Assembly: GCA_937876195.1 (NCBI GenBank)
Contig: CALEIK010000025.1
Location: forward strand, 248,001-312,000
Source: an uncultured Flavobacteriales bacterium
GTDB lineage: Bacteria; Bacteroidota; Bacteroidia; Flavobacteriales_D; Crocinitomicaceae
Reading direction: 5' to 3'
DNA: 64,000 nt
Both the position numbers and the translations under genes were made by a program. Positions 17,782-26,698 of this stretch are shown here, one piece after another. The notes under the pieces were generated by a model. It ran no database searches, was not told the origin of the DNA, and worked only from the letters and a program-made list of their open reading frames with translations. Every line of letters starts with the position of its first letter. The stretch's first letter is position 1.

Positions 17782-18990
17782 TTAAAAATTCACTTGTAGC
17801 TGTAGTCGTAATAAACTTCCTGTTTGATAATTGTCACGCAGAATAAAGTCTTCATATCTTCTGTTCGAGAACGTGTACATTGCAACAATTTCAAAATTCT
17901 TGTACGGCAACCATTCTATTCCAATTTCATACTCATTCATGTGATAACTGCGGGCATCACGCTCATGCTTTTTACCACCTTTGTAGTACTGCATTCGCGC
18001 GAAAGGATAAATCAATTGATTCTTGATTGGAATTCTTGCGTTCAAAGTCACATAACCTCCTAGGAGCGGTTTTGTTTCAATGGTATTCGTTTCCTTATTG
18101 AACTCTGGTCCCACTCCCAAGTTGTATTCTGCTTGCAATCCAATTGGCCTTGGATAAAGAACTGTTGTGAATCCTACGCGCTGATCCAGATAAGTTAAGT
18201 TCTCCTTGTGAATTACTCCTGGTGTTACACTTTTTGGGTCGATGGTGTATGTTCCAGTGTATGCTTGAACACCGGGTTCAAAAATTTGACTGCCAATTTC
18301 AAAGGGGTAAGTGATTCTGGATACCACGTGTACTTCTTTGTTTAATTCTGGTTTGCTTGCCGTTTGACCGTTGTATATCCCAAGTCCAAAGACACCGTAG
18401 TCACCAGAACCTTTGTATCCCTCTCGCACTAACATGGAAAATCGTTTTCTTATTTTTTCTGGAGCCCAATAAAAGAACACCCCGATATCCCGCTCATTAC
18501 GCAGTGCACTGTTTAACGGGTCATTTCTATCGAGAGGTAAACGATTTTGGCTCGATTGCAAATTTTCAAAACCGAACGGTACTTTACTTTGCCCTATTCT
18601 AAAACGAAATTCATTCTTTTTGTCCAGTCCTACATCAAAGTAGGCATCTCTGATTTGCACAAAATTCATAGTTCCACTGCTTGGAGAGCTTGCGAAATCT
18701 GGTTGAATGTAAAAATATACGCGGGGATGTATTTGTCCAAAAAATATTACTCGGATCCGACGAAAGAAGAAGCCTCCTGTTCCACCCCATGATTTGTCAC
18801 ATTGTTCACAACCTAAATCGGGATTCGTTTCAAAAAGGCCATTGTATCTCAACTGTGCATAACCTCTTATCCGAATGGATTCATACCATTTTTTTGTGGC
18901 TGGAGTTTGCATTATTGTGTCATTTTGACTGTAGCCCTGAAAATTCATCAGAAGGAGTAGAGTAAAAAATGGAAGCAGTTTTCTTTTCAT
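17782..18990 (-). CDS. Porin, OprO/OprP (phosphate-selective porin) family
   Basis: A 402-residue outer membrane beta-barrel. A signal peptide (MKRKLLPFFTLLLLMNFQGYS) precedes IRIRGYAQLRYNG, the family's usual first strand. Alternating hydrophobic strands with aromatic girdles continue to a C-terminal LRLQLQVNF, ending in Phe as outer membrane proteins do. The ATG at 18990 is chosen over the one at 19014 because it starts the signal peptide. A CDQCD-like cysteine pair (GCEQCDKSW, residues about 60-68) is unusual in porins and may bind metal or form a disulfide. The gene is monocistronic. Family assignment is good; phosphate selectivity is not established. Confidence 0.85.
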   Translation of the reverse strand: MKRKLLPFFTLLLLMNFQGYSQNDTIMQTPATKKWYESIRIRGYAQLRYNGLFETNPDLGCEQCDKSWGGTGGFFFRRIRVIFFGQIHPRVYFYIQPDFASSPSSGTMNFVQIRDAYFDVGLDKKNEFRFRIGQSKVPFGFENLQSSQNRLPLDRNDPLNSALRNERDIGVFFYWAPEKIRKRFSMLVREGYKGSGDYGVFGLGIYNGQTASKPELNKEVHVVSRITYPFEIGSQIFEPGVQAYTGTYTIDPKSVTPGVIHKENLTYLDQRVGFTTVLYPRPIGLQAEYNLGVGPEFNKETNTIETKPLLGGYVTLNARIPIKNQLIYPFARMQYYKGGKKHERDARSYHMNEYEIGIEWLPYKNFEIVAMYTFSNRRYEDFILRDNYQTGSLLRLQLQVNF

Positions 18991-19355
18991 TTTATCGCTT
19001 TTTTGCTGCGACAAATGTTGTTAGTTTATATTAAATTAAAAAATAGGAAATAGATACTTAATTATAAAGTAACATTAAATTGAGGTTGTTTGATGGTCTT
19101 ATTTTTCTGAAACCTTGTTTAAATAGGTAATTGTGGTGTGTTTTATTGGAGATATTATTAAATATTGAGCTTAATGTTAAGTTAATATTAAATTAACATT
19201 AGAAGCGGTCGCTAAACGCCTATGCTCATGCGAATATGTTCATTGTCGCAATTTCGTAATATCGCAATATTTCGATATTCTGATACTTCAAAATAACCTG
19301 CGTTGAACTCGTACTACTTCTAATATTAATTGAAAAATGAAATTAGATTTGGAAT
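18991..19355. repeat. AT-rich intergenic region with a repeat copy at 19246-19280
   Basis: No gene is apparent in these 365 bases. At 19246-19280 two partial copies and one full copy of the TCGnAATATTnCGA family lie in tandem (GTCGCAATTTCG, then ATATCGCAATATTTCGATAT). To their left (about 19165-19200) is a run of TTAATGTTAA, TTAATATTAA and TTAACATTA elements, which may simply reflect AT-rich sequence. Confidence 0.7.
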
Positions 19356-21179
19356 TTACGCGCTAAGCTCTACACCTTGTAGTTCTACTAAGTTCGAATA
19401 GATTCCCTTTTTAGCAATCAGCTCATCGTGCGTTCCAGTTTCTGCAATTTCGCCTTTATCGAGAACAAAAATGGAATCTGCATTGCGAATTGTAGATAAC
19501 CTATGCGCGATTACGAAGGACGTTCTTCCTTTCATCAGTTTATTTAAGGCATCCTGTACTAATCTTTCCGATTCAGAATCAAGAGCTGAAGTCGCTTCAT
19601 CGAGAATAAGAATAGCAGGATTCTTAAGTATAGCTCGAGCAATTGCGATGCGTTGTTTTTGTCCACCAGAAAGTTGAATTCCACGATCACCTACTTGGGT
19701 TTCTAACTTTTCAGGAAAGGAAGCTATGAACTCCCAGGCATTTGCTTGTTTAGCTGCCAATTCAATTGCTTCATCATTTGCTTCCAAATCACCGAAGGCA
19801 ATATTTTCTTTTATCGTTCCCGCGAACAAAAGCACTTCTTGAGGTACTATCGCCATATGAGAGCGAAGATGATTTAATTCTATCTCTTTTATATTCACTC
19901 CATCAAACTGAATTTCTCCGCCAGAGGTCGTATAGTAATTGAGCAGCAATGAAGCGATGGTTGACTTTCCTGCCCCTGATGACCCTACTAGCGCGATGGT
20001 TTCATTCTGTGCCACATCGAAACTTATGTTGTTCAGCACGGGCAAGTCTTTTCGTTGTGGATAGCTAAAAGAGACTTGTTTAAAGGATACGTGTCCTGTT
20101 ATAGTCGGTTTCAGCTCACCTTTTTGAATTTCTTGCTCGTTTTCTTGTTCAATGATCTTCATTAGGTTTTCTGTCGCTCCAATGGCTTTTTGAATGCTTG
20201 CATACATATCAGGAATCGAGCCGAAGGATGCTCCCATCATGATCGTAAACATGATGAATGAAAAGAAATCACCACGTGACAATTCGGGGTTTGGACCTTG
20301 CGTCATCAAGAGACCCTGCCAAACAATAAAAACGATAGCTCCTGACATGCATAAGATCAAAAAAGAAACAAACACGCCACGCCACAGTCCACTTTTAATA
20401 TTGAGTGCTCGAATTGCCGTTATTGATTTCATGTACTTTCCGAGCATAAATTTTTCGTTGGTAAACGATTTGACATTGGTAATTCCCATTAGCGACTCTT
20501 CAATGACAGAATTGGATGCTGCAGCTTCGTCTTGAGCTGTTTTAGAAAGTCGACGAATGAATCGACCAAAAAACACAGCAACAATTGCCATTACAGGAAC
20601 TGTCGCCAACATGATTAGTGCCAATTTCCCTGAAATAATCACTAAAAATGTGATTCCACCTATAATTATTACAATTTGGCGAAAGAACTCGGCTATTGTC
20701 GTTCTGAGCGTTTCTTGAATTTTTTCAATGTCAGAAGAAATACGACTTGTCAATTCACCCACTTTATTCTGATTGAAGAAATCCATGGGCATATAAACTA
20801 ATCGATTGAAGGCATCTTTTCTGATGTCTCTTAACGCGTTTTCCGTCACATTTGTAAAAATGACGATTCTAAAAAATGAAAAGAAGGACTGTACGGCGAA
20901 CATGACAAACAATGCAATTGCAAAGGTATTTACCGTATCTGCGGAAATCAGATCTAACATTCCTTGCATAGAACTTGTTTGATCAGAACCAGCGCCTAAC
21001 AATTGCCCCATGAATAATGGGAAGAGTAAACCAATAGAGCTAGACAGGACCAAAAACACCCAGCCGATTAGAAAAACATTACGATATGGACGTAGGTAGG
21101 AGAAGATTTTTTTCGCCTTTGCAATACTTTCCTTGGATAGTTTTACACGTTTTCCTTTCTGTTTTTTAGGTCTAAACAT
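19356..21179 (-). CDS. ABC exporter with fused membrane and ATPase domains (MsbA-like)
   Basis: A 607-residue half-transporter that would act as a homodimer, predicted to flip lipid or export a drug-like substrate. The N-terminal membrane domain has six helices (from about residues 38 to 320). The nucleotide-binding domain has Walker A GSSGAGKST, Q-loop VPQEVLLF, signature LSGGQKQR, Walker B AILILDEATSALD and a switch His in IAHRLST. Length is normal for MsbA. A short basic N-terminal tail (RPKKQKGKRVKL) precedes the first helix. It is divergent from rpmH with its own -7 box (21213 to 21206). The substrate is not inferable. Confidence 0.9.
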   Translation of the reverse strand: MFRPKKQKGKRVKLSKESIAKAKKIFSYLRPYRNVFLIGWVFLVLSSSIGLLFPLFMGQLLGAGSDQTSSMQGMLDLISADTVNTFAIALFVMFAVQSFFSFFRIVIFTNVTENALRDIRKDAFNRLVYMPMDFFNQNKVGELTSRISSDIEKIQETLRTTIAEFFRQIVIIIGGITFLVIISGKLALIMLATVPVMAIVAVFFGRFIRRLSKTAQDEAAASNSVIEESLMGITNVKSFTNEKFMLGKYMKSITAIRALNIKSGLWRGVFVSFLILCMSGAIVFIVWQGLLMTQGPNPELSRGDFFSFIMFTIMMGASFGSIPDMYASIQKAIGATENLMKIIEQENEQEIQKGELKPTITGHVSFKQVSFSYPQRKDLPVLNNISFDVAQNETIALVGSSGAGKSTIASLLLNYYTTSGGEIQFDGVNIKEIELNHLRSHMAIVPQEVLLFAGTIKENIAFGDLEANDEAIELAAKQANAWEFIASFPEKLETQVGDRGIQLSGGQKQRIAIARAILKNPAILILDEATSALDSESERLVQDALNKLMKGRTSFVIAHRLSTIRNADSIFVLDKGEIAETGTHDELIAKKGIYSNLVELQGVELSA

Positions 21180-21205
21180 TGATTTTTATTACTATTTGCG
21201 CATTA

Positions 21206-21213
21206 CAAAACTA
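21206..21213 (-). promoter_or_regulatory. -7 box of the ABC exporter gene
   Basis: TAGTTTTG on the minus strand fits TAnnTTTG and lies 26 bases upstream of the ATG at 21179. A -33 element was not clear. Confidence 0.45.
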
Positions 21214-21262
21214 CACAACAAAACAGGATTTAATTCTTTTTTTGATAAATTTGTTGATTCAC

Positions 21263-21292
21263 TTTGGGAAATAGAAAAAAACACTATCTTTG
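21263..21292 (+). promoter_or_regulatory. rpmH promoter, canonical -33/-7
   Basis: TTTG at 21263-21266, an 18-base spacer and TATCTTTG at 21285-21292 form a textbook Bacteroidota housekeeping promoter. Transcription would start near 21297, about 37 bases before rpmH. Confidence 0.8.
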
Positions 21293-21333
21293 CAGTCCAA
21301 TTTTTTGACAACGCAGAGTAAAGAACATAGATC

Positions 21334-21492
21334 ATGAAAAGAACGTTTCAACCATCAGTAAGAAAAAGAAGAAACAAACACGGTTTCCGTAGTCGTATGG
21401 CAACAAAGAACGGAAGACGAGTGTTGGCATCACGCCGTCGTAAAGGAAGAAAGAAGCTTACAGTTTCTGACGAAGGTATGCACAAGCGTTAA
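21334..21492 (+). CDS. rpmH: Ribosomal protein L34
   Basis: A 52-residue basic protein of the large ribosomal subunit. It starts MKRTFQPSVRKRRNKHGF and contains RMATKNGRRVLASRRRKGRKKL, the universal L34 signature. The last residues (TVSDEGMHKR) are slightly longer than in E. coli (46 residues), as is usual in Bacteroidota. It has its own strong promoter and a strong terminator directly after the stop. The rnpA and yidC genes that follow rpmH in many bacteria are absent here: the next gene is an ArsR-like regulator beyond a repeat pair. Confidence 0.97.
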   Translation: MKRTFQPSVRKRRNKHGFRSRMATKNGRRVLASRRRKGRKKLTVSDEGMHKR

Positions 21493-21507
21493 TCTTTTCT
21501 AATAGAA

Positions 21508-21543
21508 ATTGAACCGTCTACTTCTGTGGACGGTTTTTTTTTG
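21508..21543 (+). terminator. Intrinsic terminator of rpmH
   Basis: AACCGTC and GACGGTT form a 7-bp stem around a 10-base loop, followed by a run of at least nine T. It starts about 20 bases after the rpmH stop. Confidence 0.88.
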
Positions 21544-21797
21544 TGCCTAGAATTTTGTGATTGTTTGTTGTTGGTGAGACTGGTTATTTGATCGATTTTT
21601 TCGCTGGATTTTTTTGTTTTCACTAGCTTTCCAAATTTCGAAATATTGCGATATGTAATTTTGTAAACACCCCTAATTGAGCTGTTTTGATTAGTGCTGG
21701 TTTTAAACCGTTGCGTCGAAATATCGCAATATTTCGAAATTTAAAAATCTCATTTTCTATTCAATTTTTTCATTAAATTACTTGCATTGACCTGAAC
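21544..21797. repeat. Intergenic region with a 22-bp perfect inverted repeat pair
   Basis: Between the rpmH terminator and the regulator at 21852 there is no gene. Arms at 21633-21654 and 21721-21742 are exact reverse complements over 22 bases, each holding the core ATATCGCAATATTTCGAA or its complement, with a 66-base spacer. The spacer shows no obvious similarity to the spacers of the other inverted pairs. Confidence 0.9.
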
Positions 21798-21818
21798 TTT
21801 TTCACTATCTTAATAAAA
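21798..21818 (+). promoter_or_regulatory. Conserved upstream motif shared by the two ArsR-like genes
   Basis: The block TTTTTCACTATCTTAATAAA, 33 bases before the regulator start, recurs with one internal difference upstream of the paralogue at 34789, at almost the same spacing. TATCTTAA resembles a -7 box with an altered end. The motif could be a shared promoter or an operator for autoregulation. Confidence 0.6.
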
Positions 21819-21851
21819 CAAACACATTATTAACCTTTAAAACCACCTAAC

Positions 21852-22238
21852 ATGGGAGCTACTAAAAGAGAGTTCTACACAGAAGACCAAATTCAAATGG
21901 CAAATATGTTTAAAGCGTTGGGACATCCAGCGCGCATAACTATTTTAGAGAAATTAGCAGAAGATGAAAATCTGAATTGCACGAATTTACACACCTTGAT
22001 TCCATTAGCGAAATCAACAATTTCCTACCATCTTAAGGAATTGTTTGAAAACGGAATACTTGGCTACGCTATTCGTGGGAGTAGCTGCTACCATCGACCT
22101 CATATAATAACATTGAAACTAATAGCTGACTACCTTTCTGGCATTTGTGAAGTTGTACAAAAGAAATGCAAGTTAATACCACCAGGGTATTCAAAACCTC
22201 GAATAATTCACAAGTATAGCTTCTTTTTACGCCTGTAG
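21852..22238 (+). CDS. ArsR-like winged-helix transcriptional regulator (paralogue 1)
   Basis: A 128-residue DNA-binding protein. The winged helix runs from MANMFKALGHPARITILEKL through LAKSTISYHLKELFENGILG (recognition helix near residues 55-70) to a wing containing a Cys-Tyr-His cluster (GSSCYHRPH). A single cysteine in ENLNC is shared with the paralogue at 34406-34789, as are the starting MGATK and the general length. No classical ArsR metal box (ELCVCD) is present, so the signal may not be a metal. The gene is monocistronic, faces the QEGLA gene convergently, and has a repeat pair about 110 bp upstream. Confidence 0.85.
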   Translation: MGATKREFYTEDQIQMANMFKALGHPARITILEKLAEDENLNCTNLHTLIPLAKSTISYHLKELFENGILGYAIRGSSCYHRPHIITLKLIADYLSGICEVVQKKCKLIPPGYSKPRIIHKYSFFLRL

Positions 22239-22252
22239 AAATCGATTTGACG

Positions 22253-24256
22253 TTACTTTAGTCCACTAAAAATGTATTCATAAATTTCGCTGTTGTTTTC
22301 CACACGTGGCTTCACAAAACTTTGAGTAATAAATGTAGGTTGCTTTAGCATGTCTCGTTCGATCATTTCTTCAATGGTCGAATAAAAATCGAGTGAGGTT
22401 TTACCAACCAGTAATGGAGTTAAACTATGACCTTTTTCCCAGAAGCGTAATATTTTGACAAAACCGCTGAGGTATAAGTGATCCTTGGTGAACCCACCTC
22501 CTCGAAAAATTCGAGTTACGATGCTCCAAGCTTCGTTTGGATCGGCCACGTAATTGGAATGTAGAAATTGAAAGCATTCCATGAAGTTGGCGCCGCTACA
22601 CATCATATCAACAATGATGACTCTGTGCGCTAATTTCTTTAATCGCTTGATTGAAATATTACCGCTGAGGTATTCAGAAAGGATTGCTAATCCCTCTTGC
22701 GTCATTGTGTTTACTGGAAGTCCAAGATTAAAAATGCGTAAATCTTGTGCGTTTGAATTCATCGTGGTGACCATATGTACGCCAATTTCATGCTCGACTA
22801 GTGCATTGATTTCTGAGCGCGTAAACTTTGCGTCAGGACGAAAGAGAATGGTCTTTTTTGCATTTAATACCATTACTTGAGCAATCACCTTGTTGCTAGT
22901 TTCAATCTTTCCTTCCAGTCCATAACTTGCTAGACCTTCTTTAAATGCGTGAATAGCCTGCTCAGTTCCAAGTGTAGGTGACCTTTTTGGTTCTCCGGGA
23001 ATCGATGGTAGGTGAAGAATGTACTGCGCATTTTGAATGTCAGTTTTCGAGGGTCTTCCAAAATAGCGAAGAGAATTGTATAAAAACTTGGACGAATCCA
23101 GTGTTGACAGTAAGTCGATTTTATCAAAATAACTATTGATGGTTGATTCGTATAGATTACGAATGGAAATATCAGAAATGTCTTGTACCCTAAGTTGACT
23201 TAACTCTTGCTTTAGTTCGTACGAGTTAATACGAATTGGTCCGTATTTAAAGTTTGGTTCTTCTGTAAATTTGTGTTTATAGAATCTCTTTTTCTCAGCA
23301 GCACTGTTTATCGGGTTGACATACGCCAATAACTCAAAGTTTCGAAGCAACTTCGACATCCCCTTATCGACTTTCAAAATTGCTGGATCAACTGTTTTGT
23401 CGAGTAGCTTAATTGCACTTTGATGCTTCCAATTGGTATTGTCTTTACTGAAAAAGTTGGCATTGTTCAGAATGGCCGTTTTAAGCTTTTGTTGTAAAAC
23501 CTTGATGATTTTCGGGTACGCCGCGCCTGTCAGTTCATTGCAGTAGACCTTTTTTACTTCAGTGGCCAAAACCAATGTTTTTGAAAAATTGGTTGTAATG
23601 AACTCCAGATTGTATCCTCTACCTTGAAACACATCATTGATTGCTGTGACGTTTTCAACACCTGGGATCTCAATCGAAGATAATTCGTTTTTCCAATTCT
23701 CTATGACGGGACCAAATTTCTTGGTATCAACATTTTCCGTTCCGATATTGAAGAGTGGAACCTTTCGATCCCATCGCTCATAATTGTACGAATGAAAATC
23801 ATAAACAACACAACCGTCGTATAGTTCTTCCAACTTTTTAACTAATGCATGCGTGACTTTGTAGTAATTGGTGTGTTTTTCCTTGCTTAACTGAATTTCT
23901 TTGGGTGTAAGAGATTTATTCCATACGTTTTTGCCCCAAGCTTCTTTGTAAACTGAAGCTTCAGTGTTCCTGTTTAAATCGTATTCAAATCGCGAATCGT
24001 GACCTATCAGCGTGATGGGCATAGAGGCAATAAATGCTCCCGTAAATGGATCTTCTTCAAACCATCTGTTGTATTCATCCAACGCAATTTTGGTGCGTAA
24101 ATCACTTCTGAGGTTGCTGCCATCATGTATTGCGGTACAGCAATAGGGTAAATAGCGGTTGATTTTAATGGAGAAAGAACCGTCTTTAACTGTTGCTTCA
24201 AAGGTTTTTTTTGCTTCGATTAACTGAATAATCTCGTTGATTTCAAGAAGTTGCAT
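22253..24256 (-). CDS. N-formylglutamate amidohydrolase-like / QEGLA-motif metalloprotease fusion (DUF1704)
   Basis: A 667-residue two-domain protein. The N-terminal 270 or so residues resemble N-formylglutamate amidohydrolase, with IGHDSRFEYDLNR and VVYDFHSYNY segments. The C-terminal half is the DUF1704 'flavohemoglobin expression-modulating QEGLA' family, with VEHEIGVHMVTTMN, an HExxxH zinc motif, followed by TQEGLA, which supplies the downstream Glu. The eukaryotic relatives of DUF1704 (MATCAP/KIAA0895) are tyrosine carboxypeptidases, so a C-terminal peptidase activity is plausible. It lies 13 bp downstream of an ATP-grasp ligase gene in the same direction. The flavohemoglobin link in the name is historical; no flavohemoglobin gene is nearby. 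The true substrate is unknown. Confidence 0.85.
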   Translation of the reverse strand: MQLLEINEIIQLIEAKKTFEATVKDGSFSIKINRYLPYCCTAIHDGSNLRSDLRTKIALDEYNRWFEEDPFTGAFIASMPITLIGHDSRFEYDLNRNTEASVYKEAWGKNVWNKSLTPKEIQLSKEKHTNYYKVTHALVKKLEELYDGCVVYDFHSYNYERWDRKVPLFNIGTENVDTKKFGPVIENWKNELSSIEIPGVENVTAINDVFQGRGYNLEFITTNFSKTLVLATEVKKVYCNELTGAAYPKIIKVLQQKLKTAILNNANFFSKDNTNWKHQSAIKLLDKTVDPAILKVDKGMSKLLRNFELLAYVNPINSAAEKKRFYKHKFTEEPNFKYGPIRINSYELKQELSQLRVQDISDISIRNLYESTINSYFDKIDLLSTLDSSKFLYNSLRYFGRPSKTDIQNAQYILHLPSIPGEPKRSPTLGTEQAIHAFKEGLASYGLEGKIETSNKVIAQVMVLNAKKTILFRPDAKFTRSEINALVEHEIGVHMVTTMNSNAQDLRIFNLGLPVNTMTQEGLAILSEYLSGNISIKRLKKLAHRVIIVDMMCSGANFMECFQFLHSNYVADPNEAWSIVTRIFRGGGFTKDHLYLSGFVKILRFWEKGHSLTPLLVGKTSLDFYSTIEEMIERDMLKQPTFITQSFVKPRVENNSEIYEYIFSGLK

Positions 24257-24269
24257 TCTGGACCTATTG

Positions 24270-25274
24270 TTATTTGTTTACCTCTTTTTTCGCTTCAATA
24301 GCTGCTACAACACCCTCCAAATAATCAGCGATTTTGCGTTGTAATTTTACATTGTTTAGCTTATTGATATCTTTAATCGTTCCTGGACTTAATACATTTA
24401 CTTCGATAAGTTTTCCACCAATAATGTCTAGACCAGCATAGTAGATTCCGTCACGCACGAGTTTCTCACCTACTTTTTTGCACAGGGTAATGTCCTGTTT
24501 CGTCAATTTGTACTTCTCAACGCTTCCACCGGCAGAAATATTGGAACGGGCATCACCTTTGGCTGGAACCCTGCGTAGCGCACCGATGGGTTCGCCATTA
24601 AGCATCAACACTCGAACATCTCCTTTTTCAGCACCTTCCACATAATCTTGTAAAATCACATAATTGGAGCGTTCTTTATTTCCATTAATGTAGAAATCAA
24701 GCAATGATTTAATGTTGTGCATTGCCGATTTTTCAATGACAATAACACCGCTTCCACCAAAACCATCCAAAGGCTTCATAATCATTTTATCATTTTCAGA
24801 TTCTTCGATGATTCGCAGGAGATAGTCGATGTTCTTTGATACGTGTGTTGCAGGAATTAATTCGCGCTCAGGGTCGTAATATGCTGCTGTATAGATTTTG
24901 TTGTTTGCTTCTCTCAAACCATCTACAGCATTTAGAATGAAGACATCGTCTTTAATTGAATCTAAGAAATTGAGGACAAGGGCATCCAATGGTGGATTGT
25001 CGCGCATGAAAATTACGTCAAAATCTTTTAGAGGACGCATTTCTTCCTTGAACTTCACCGAATGATAGAAGGATGGAATGCTATTGGATACTTTATCACC
25101 TTTTATAATGGTTTTGCACAGACTAAGTGTGACGGAGTCTCGAATCGTTAAATTAGAAGGGTGCGTAATTGCAACTTCGTGACCGCGCAACACCATTTCA
25201 TGAATGATGCGGATGGAAGAGTCTTGTTTCGGATTTATCCTAGTCCAAGGGTACATGATAAAGCAAATTTTCAT
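24270..25274 (-). CDS. ATP-grasp ligase, glutathione synthetase/RimK-like
   Basis: A 334-residue ATP-grasp enzyme expected to join a carboxylate to an amine via an acyl-phosphate. It starts MKICFIMYPWTRINPKQDSS, like GshB-type pre-ATP-grasp domains. The ATP-grasp core includes MIMKPLDGFGGSGVIVIEK (P-loop-like glycine segment, residues about 160-178), QDYVEGAEKGDVRVLMLNGEPIG, GGSVEKYKLT, and a terminal IEVNVLSPGTIKDIN (Mg-binding Glu-Val-Asn). True glutathione synthesis is unlikely, since the window suggests bacillithiol. The gene is the probable first cistron with the QEGLA fusion. Confidence 0.87.
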   Translation of the reverse strand: MKICFIMYPWTRINPKQDSSIRIIHEMVLRGHEVAITHPSNLTIRDSVTLSLCKTIIKGDKVSNSIPSFYHSVKFKEEMRPLKDFDVIFMRDNPPLDALVLNFLDSIKDDVFILNAVDGLREANNKIYTAAYYDPERELIPATHVSKNIDYLLRIIEESENDKMIMKPLDGFGGSGVIVIEKSAMHNIKSLLDFYINGNKERSNYVILQDYVEGAEKGDVRVLMLNGEPIGALRRVPAKGDARSNISAGGSVEKYKLTKQDITLCKKVGEKLVRDGIYYAGLDIIGGKLIEVNVLSPGTIKDINKLNNVKLQRKIADYLEGVVAAIEAKKEVNK

Positions 25275-25399
25275 CGATTTTTTGGTCTTAATTTATTTAT
25301 GTAAGAACGGTATGCAAATGTCTGCAATTTATACGGGATAAAAGTAGAAATTGTTTTTATTCTGCAATACAACGCGTGATTTATTTCAGACACTTTGTT

Positions 25400-26692
25400 T
25401 TATTGTGCTATCCCTGCTTTATACACTTCCAGCGCTCTTTTGCGGGCAAAGGAATGTTCTACGATCGGAGGAGGATAGGCGTCTGTACCAATTTCAGGAA
25501 CCCACTTTTTGATGTAAATCAGATCCTTGTCGAATTTTTTTAGCTGTTCAGTTGGATTAAAAACGCGAAAGTAGGGAGCAGCATCACAACCGGTACCCGC
25601 CGCCCATTGCCAGTTTCCATTGTTTGCAGACAGATCATAGTCGAGTAATTTTTGCGCAAAATAGGATTCTCCCCATCGCCAGTCAATCAGCAAGTGTTTG
25701 CATAAAAATCCAGCGGTTATCATTCGAACGCGGTTGTGCATGTATCCTGTTTCATTCAATTGGCGCATGCCAGCATCTACCATTAGGTAACCGGTTTTCC
25801 CTTCGCGCCATCTGGTGAAATCTTCCTCGTTATTGATCCATTGGATTCCATCGTAAGCGGGTTTGAAATTGTGTTGGACAACTCTTGGATGGTGAAACAA
25901 GATATGCATGAAGAATTCACGCCAAATTAATTCACTCAAGAAGACCGTATCGCTTGGTTTAAGCTGAGCAATTACCTGTCGAGGACTGATGGTGCCAAAA
26001 CGTAAATGTGGACTTAAATAGCTTGTGCCATCGATGGAGGGAATATCTCTGGTCGTCGCGTAATTCTCTACATTTAATGTAAATGGGTGAACTTGAATAG
26101 TCGATTTTTTAAATCCTAGTGATTCCAATGATGGAAATGGAAAGTTGTTCTCGAGTAATGGTGCGAATGATGGTTTTTCTTTGGGATGAGTATCAGTCAA
26201 CTTAAAAAGTTCGAGCCATTTATTTTTGTACGGTGTGTAAATTGAATAGGGTAGACCATCCGGTTTCGTAATCTCGTTTTCCTCAAAAATCACTTGATCC
26301 TTAAACGTATGAACTTGGATGTTATGAATTTTAAGGAAGTCGGAAACCTTAGTATCTCGCTCTCTTGCGTACGGCTCATAATCTTTATTGAAGTAGACAC
26401 TTTGGATGTCGTATTCCTCGACCAATTGCCTCCAAACATCAAGGGTATTCCCATTCAGAACTAATAAGGATCGACCATATTTTAGCAACCGTTGATTGAT
26501 AGTTTCTAACGTTGAGTGGATAAAGTTCACGCGTGCATCATCACGCGGTAATTCATCAAGAATAGCTGTGTCAAAAATAAAAATAGGAAGTACCGTTTGA
26601 GAATTTTGCAGCGCTTGAAAAAGACCAACGTTATCCTCCAGCCTTAAATCCCGTCGAAACCAAAAAATAGAAAGTTGTTGTTTATTTGTCAA
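25400..26692 (-). CDS. Deoxyribodipyrimidine photolyase / cryptochrome family
   Basis: A 430-residue FAD protein that repairs cyclobutane pyrimidine dimers with light. The N-terminal photolyase alpha/beta domain begins SIFWFRRDLRLEDN. The FAD domain includes TSYLSPHLRFGTISPRQV, ELIWREFFMHIL, NETGYMHNRVRMITAGFLCKHL, WRWGESYFAQKLLDYDLSANNGNWQW and the final FNPTEQLKKFD. The Asn in NNGNWQW fits class I CPD photolyase rather than cryptochrome. Its start is a TTG at 26692 because an in-frame stop precedes it (the stop of the upstream b561 gene at 26699). It is the last gene of a tight minus-strand cluster with b561 and AsmA-like genes. Confidence 0.92.
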   Translation of the reverse strand: MTNKQQLSIFWFRRDLRLEDNVGLFQALQNSQTVLPIFIFDTAILDELPRDDARVNFIHSTLETINQRLLKYGRSLLVLNGNTLDVWRQLVEEYDIQSVYFNKDYEPYARERDTKVSDFLKIHNIQVHTFKDQVIFEENEITKPDGLPYSIYTPYKNKWLELFKLTDTHPKEKPSFAPLLENNFPFPSLESLGFKKSTIQVHPFTLNVENYATTRDIPSIDGTSYLSPHLRFGTISPRQVIAQLKPSDTVFLSELIWREFFMHILFHHPRVVQHNFKPAYDGIQWINNEEDFTRWREGKTGYLMVDAGMRQLNETGYMHNRVRMITAGFLCKHLLIDWRWGESYFAQKLLDYDLSANNGNWQWAAGTGCDAAPYFRVFNPTEQLKKFDKDLIYIKKWVPEIGTDAYPPPIVEHSFARKRALEVYKAGIAQ

Positions 26693-26698
26693 AAGCCA

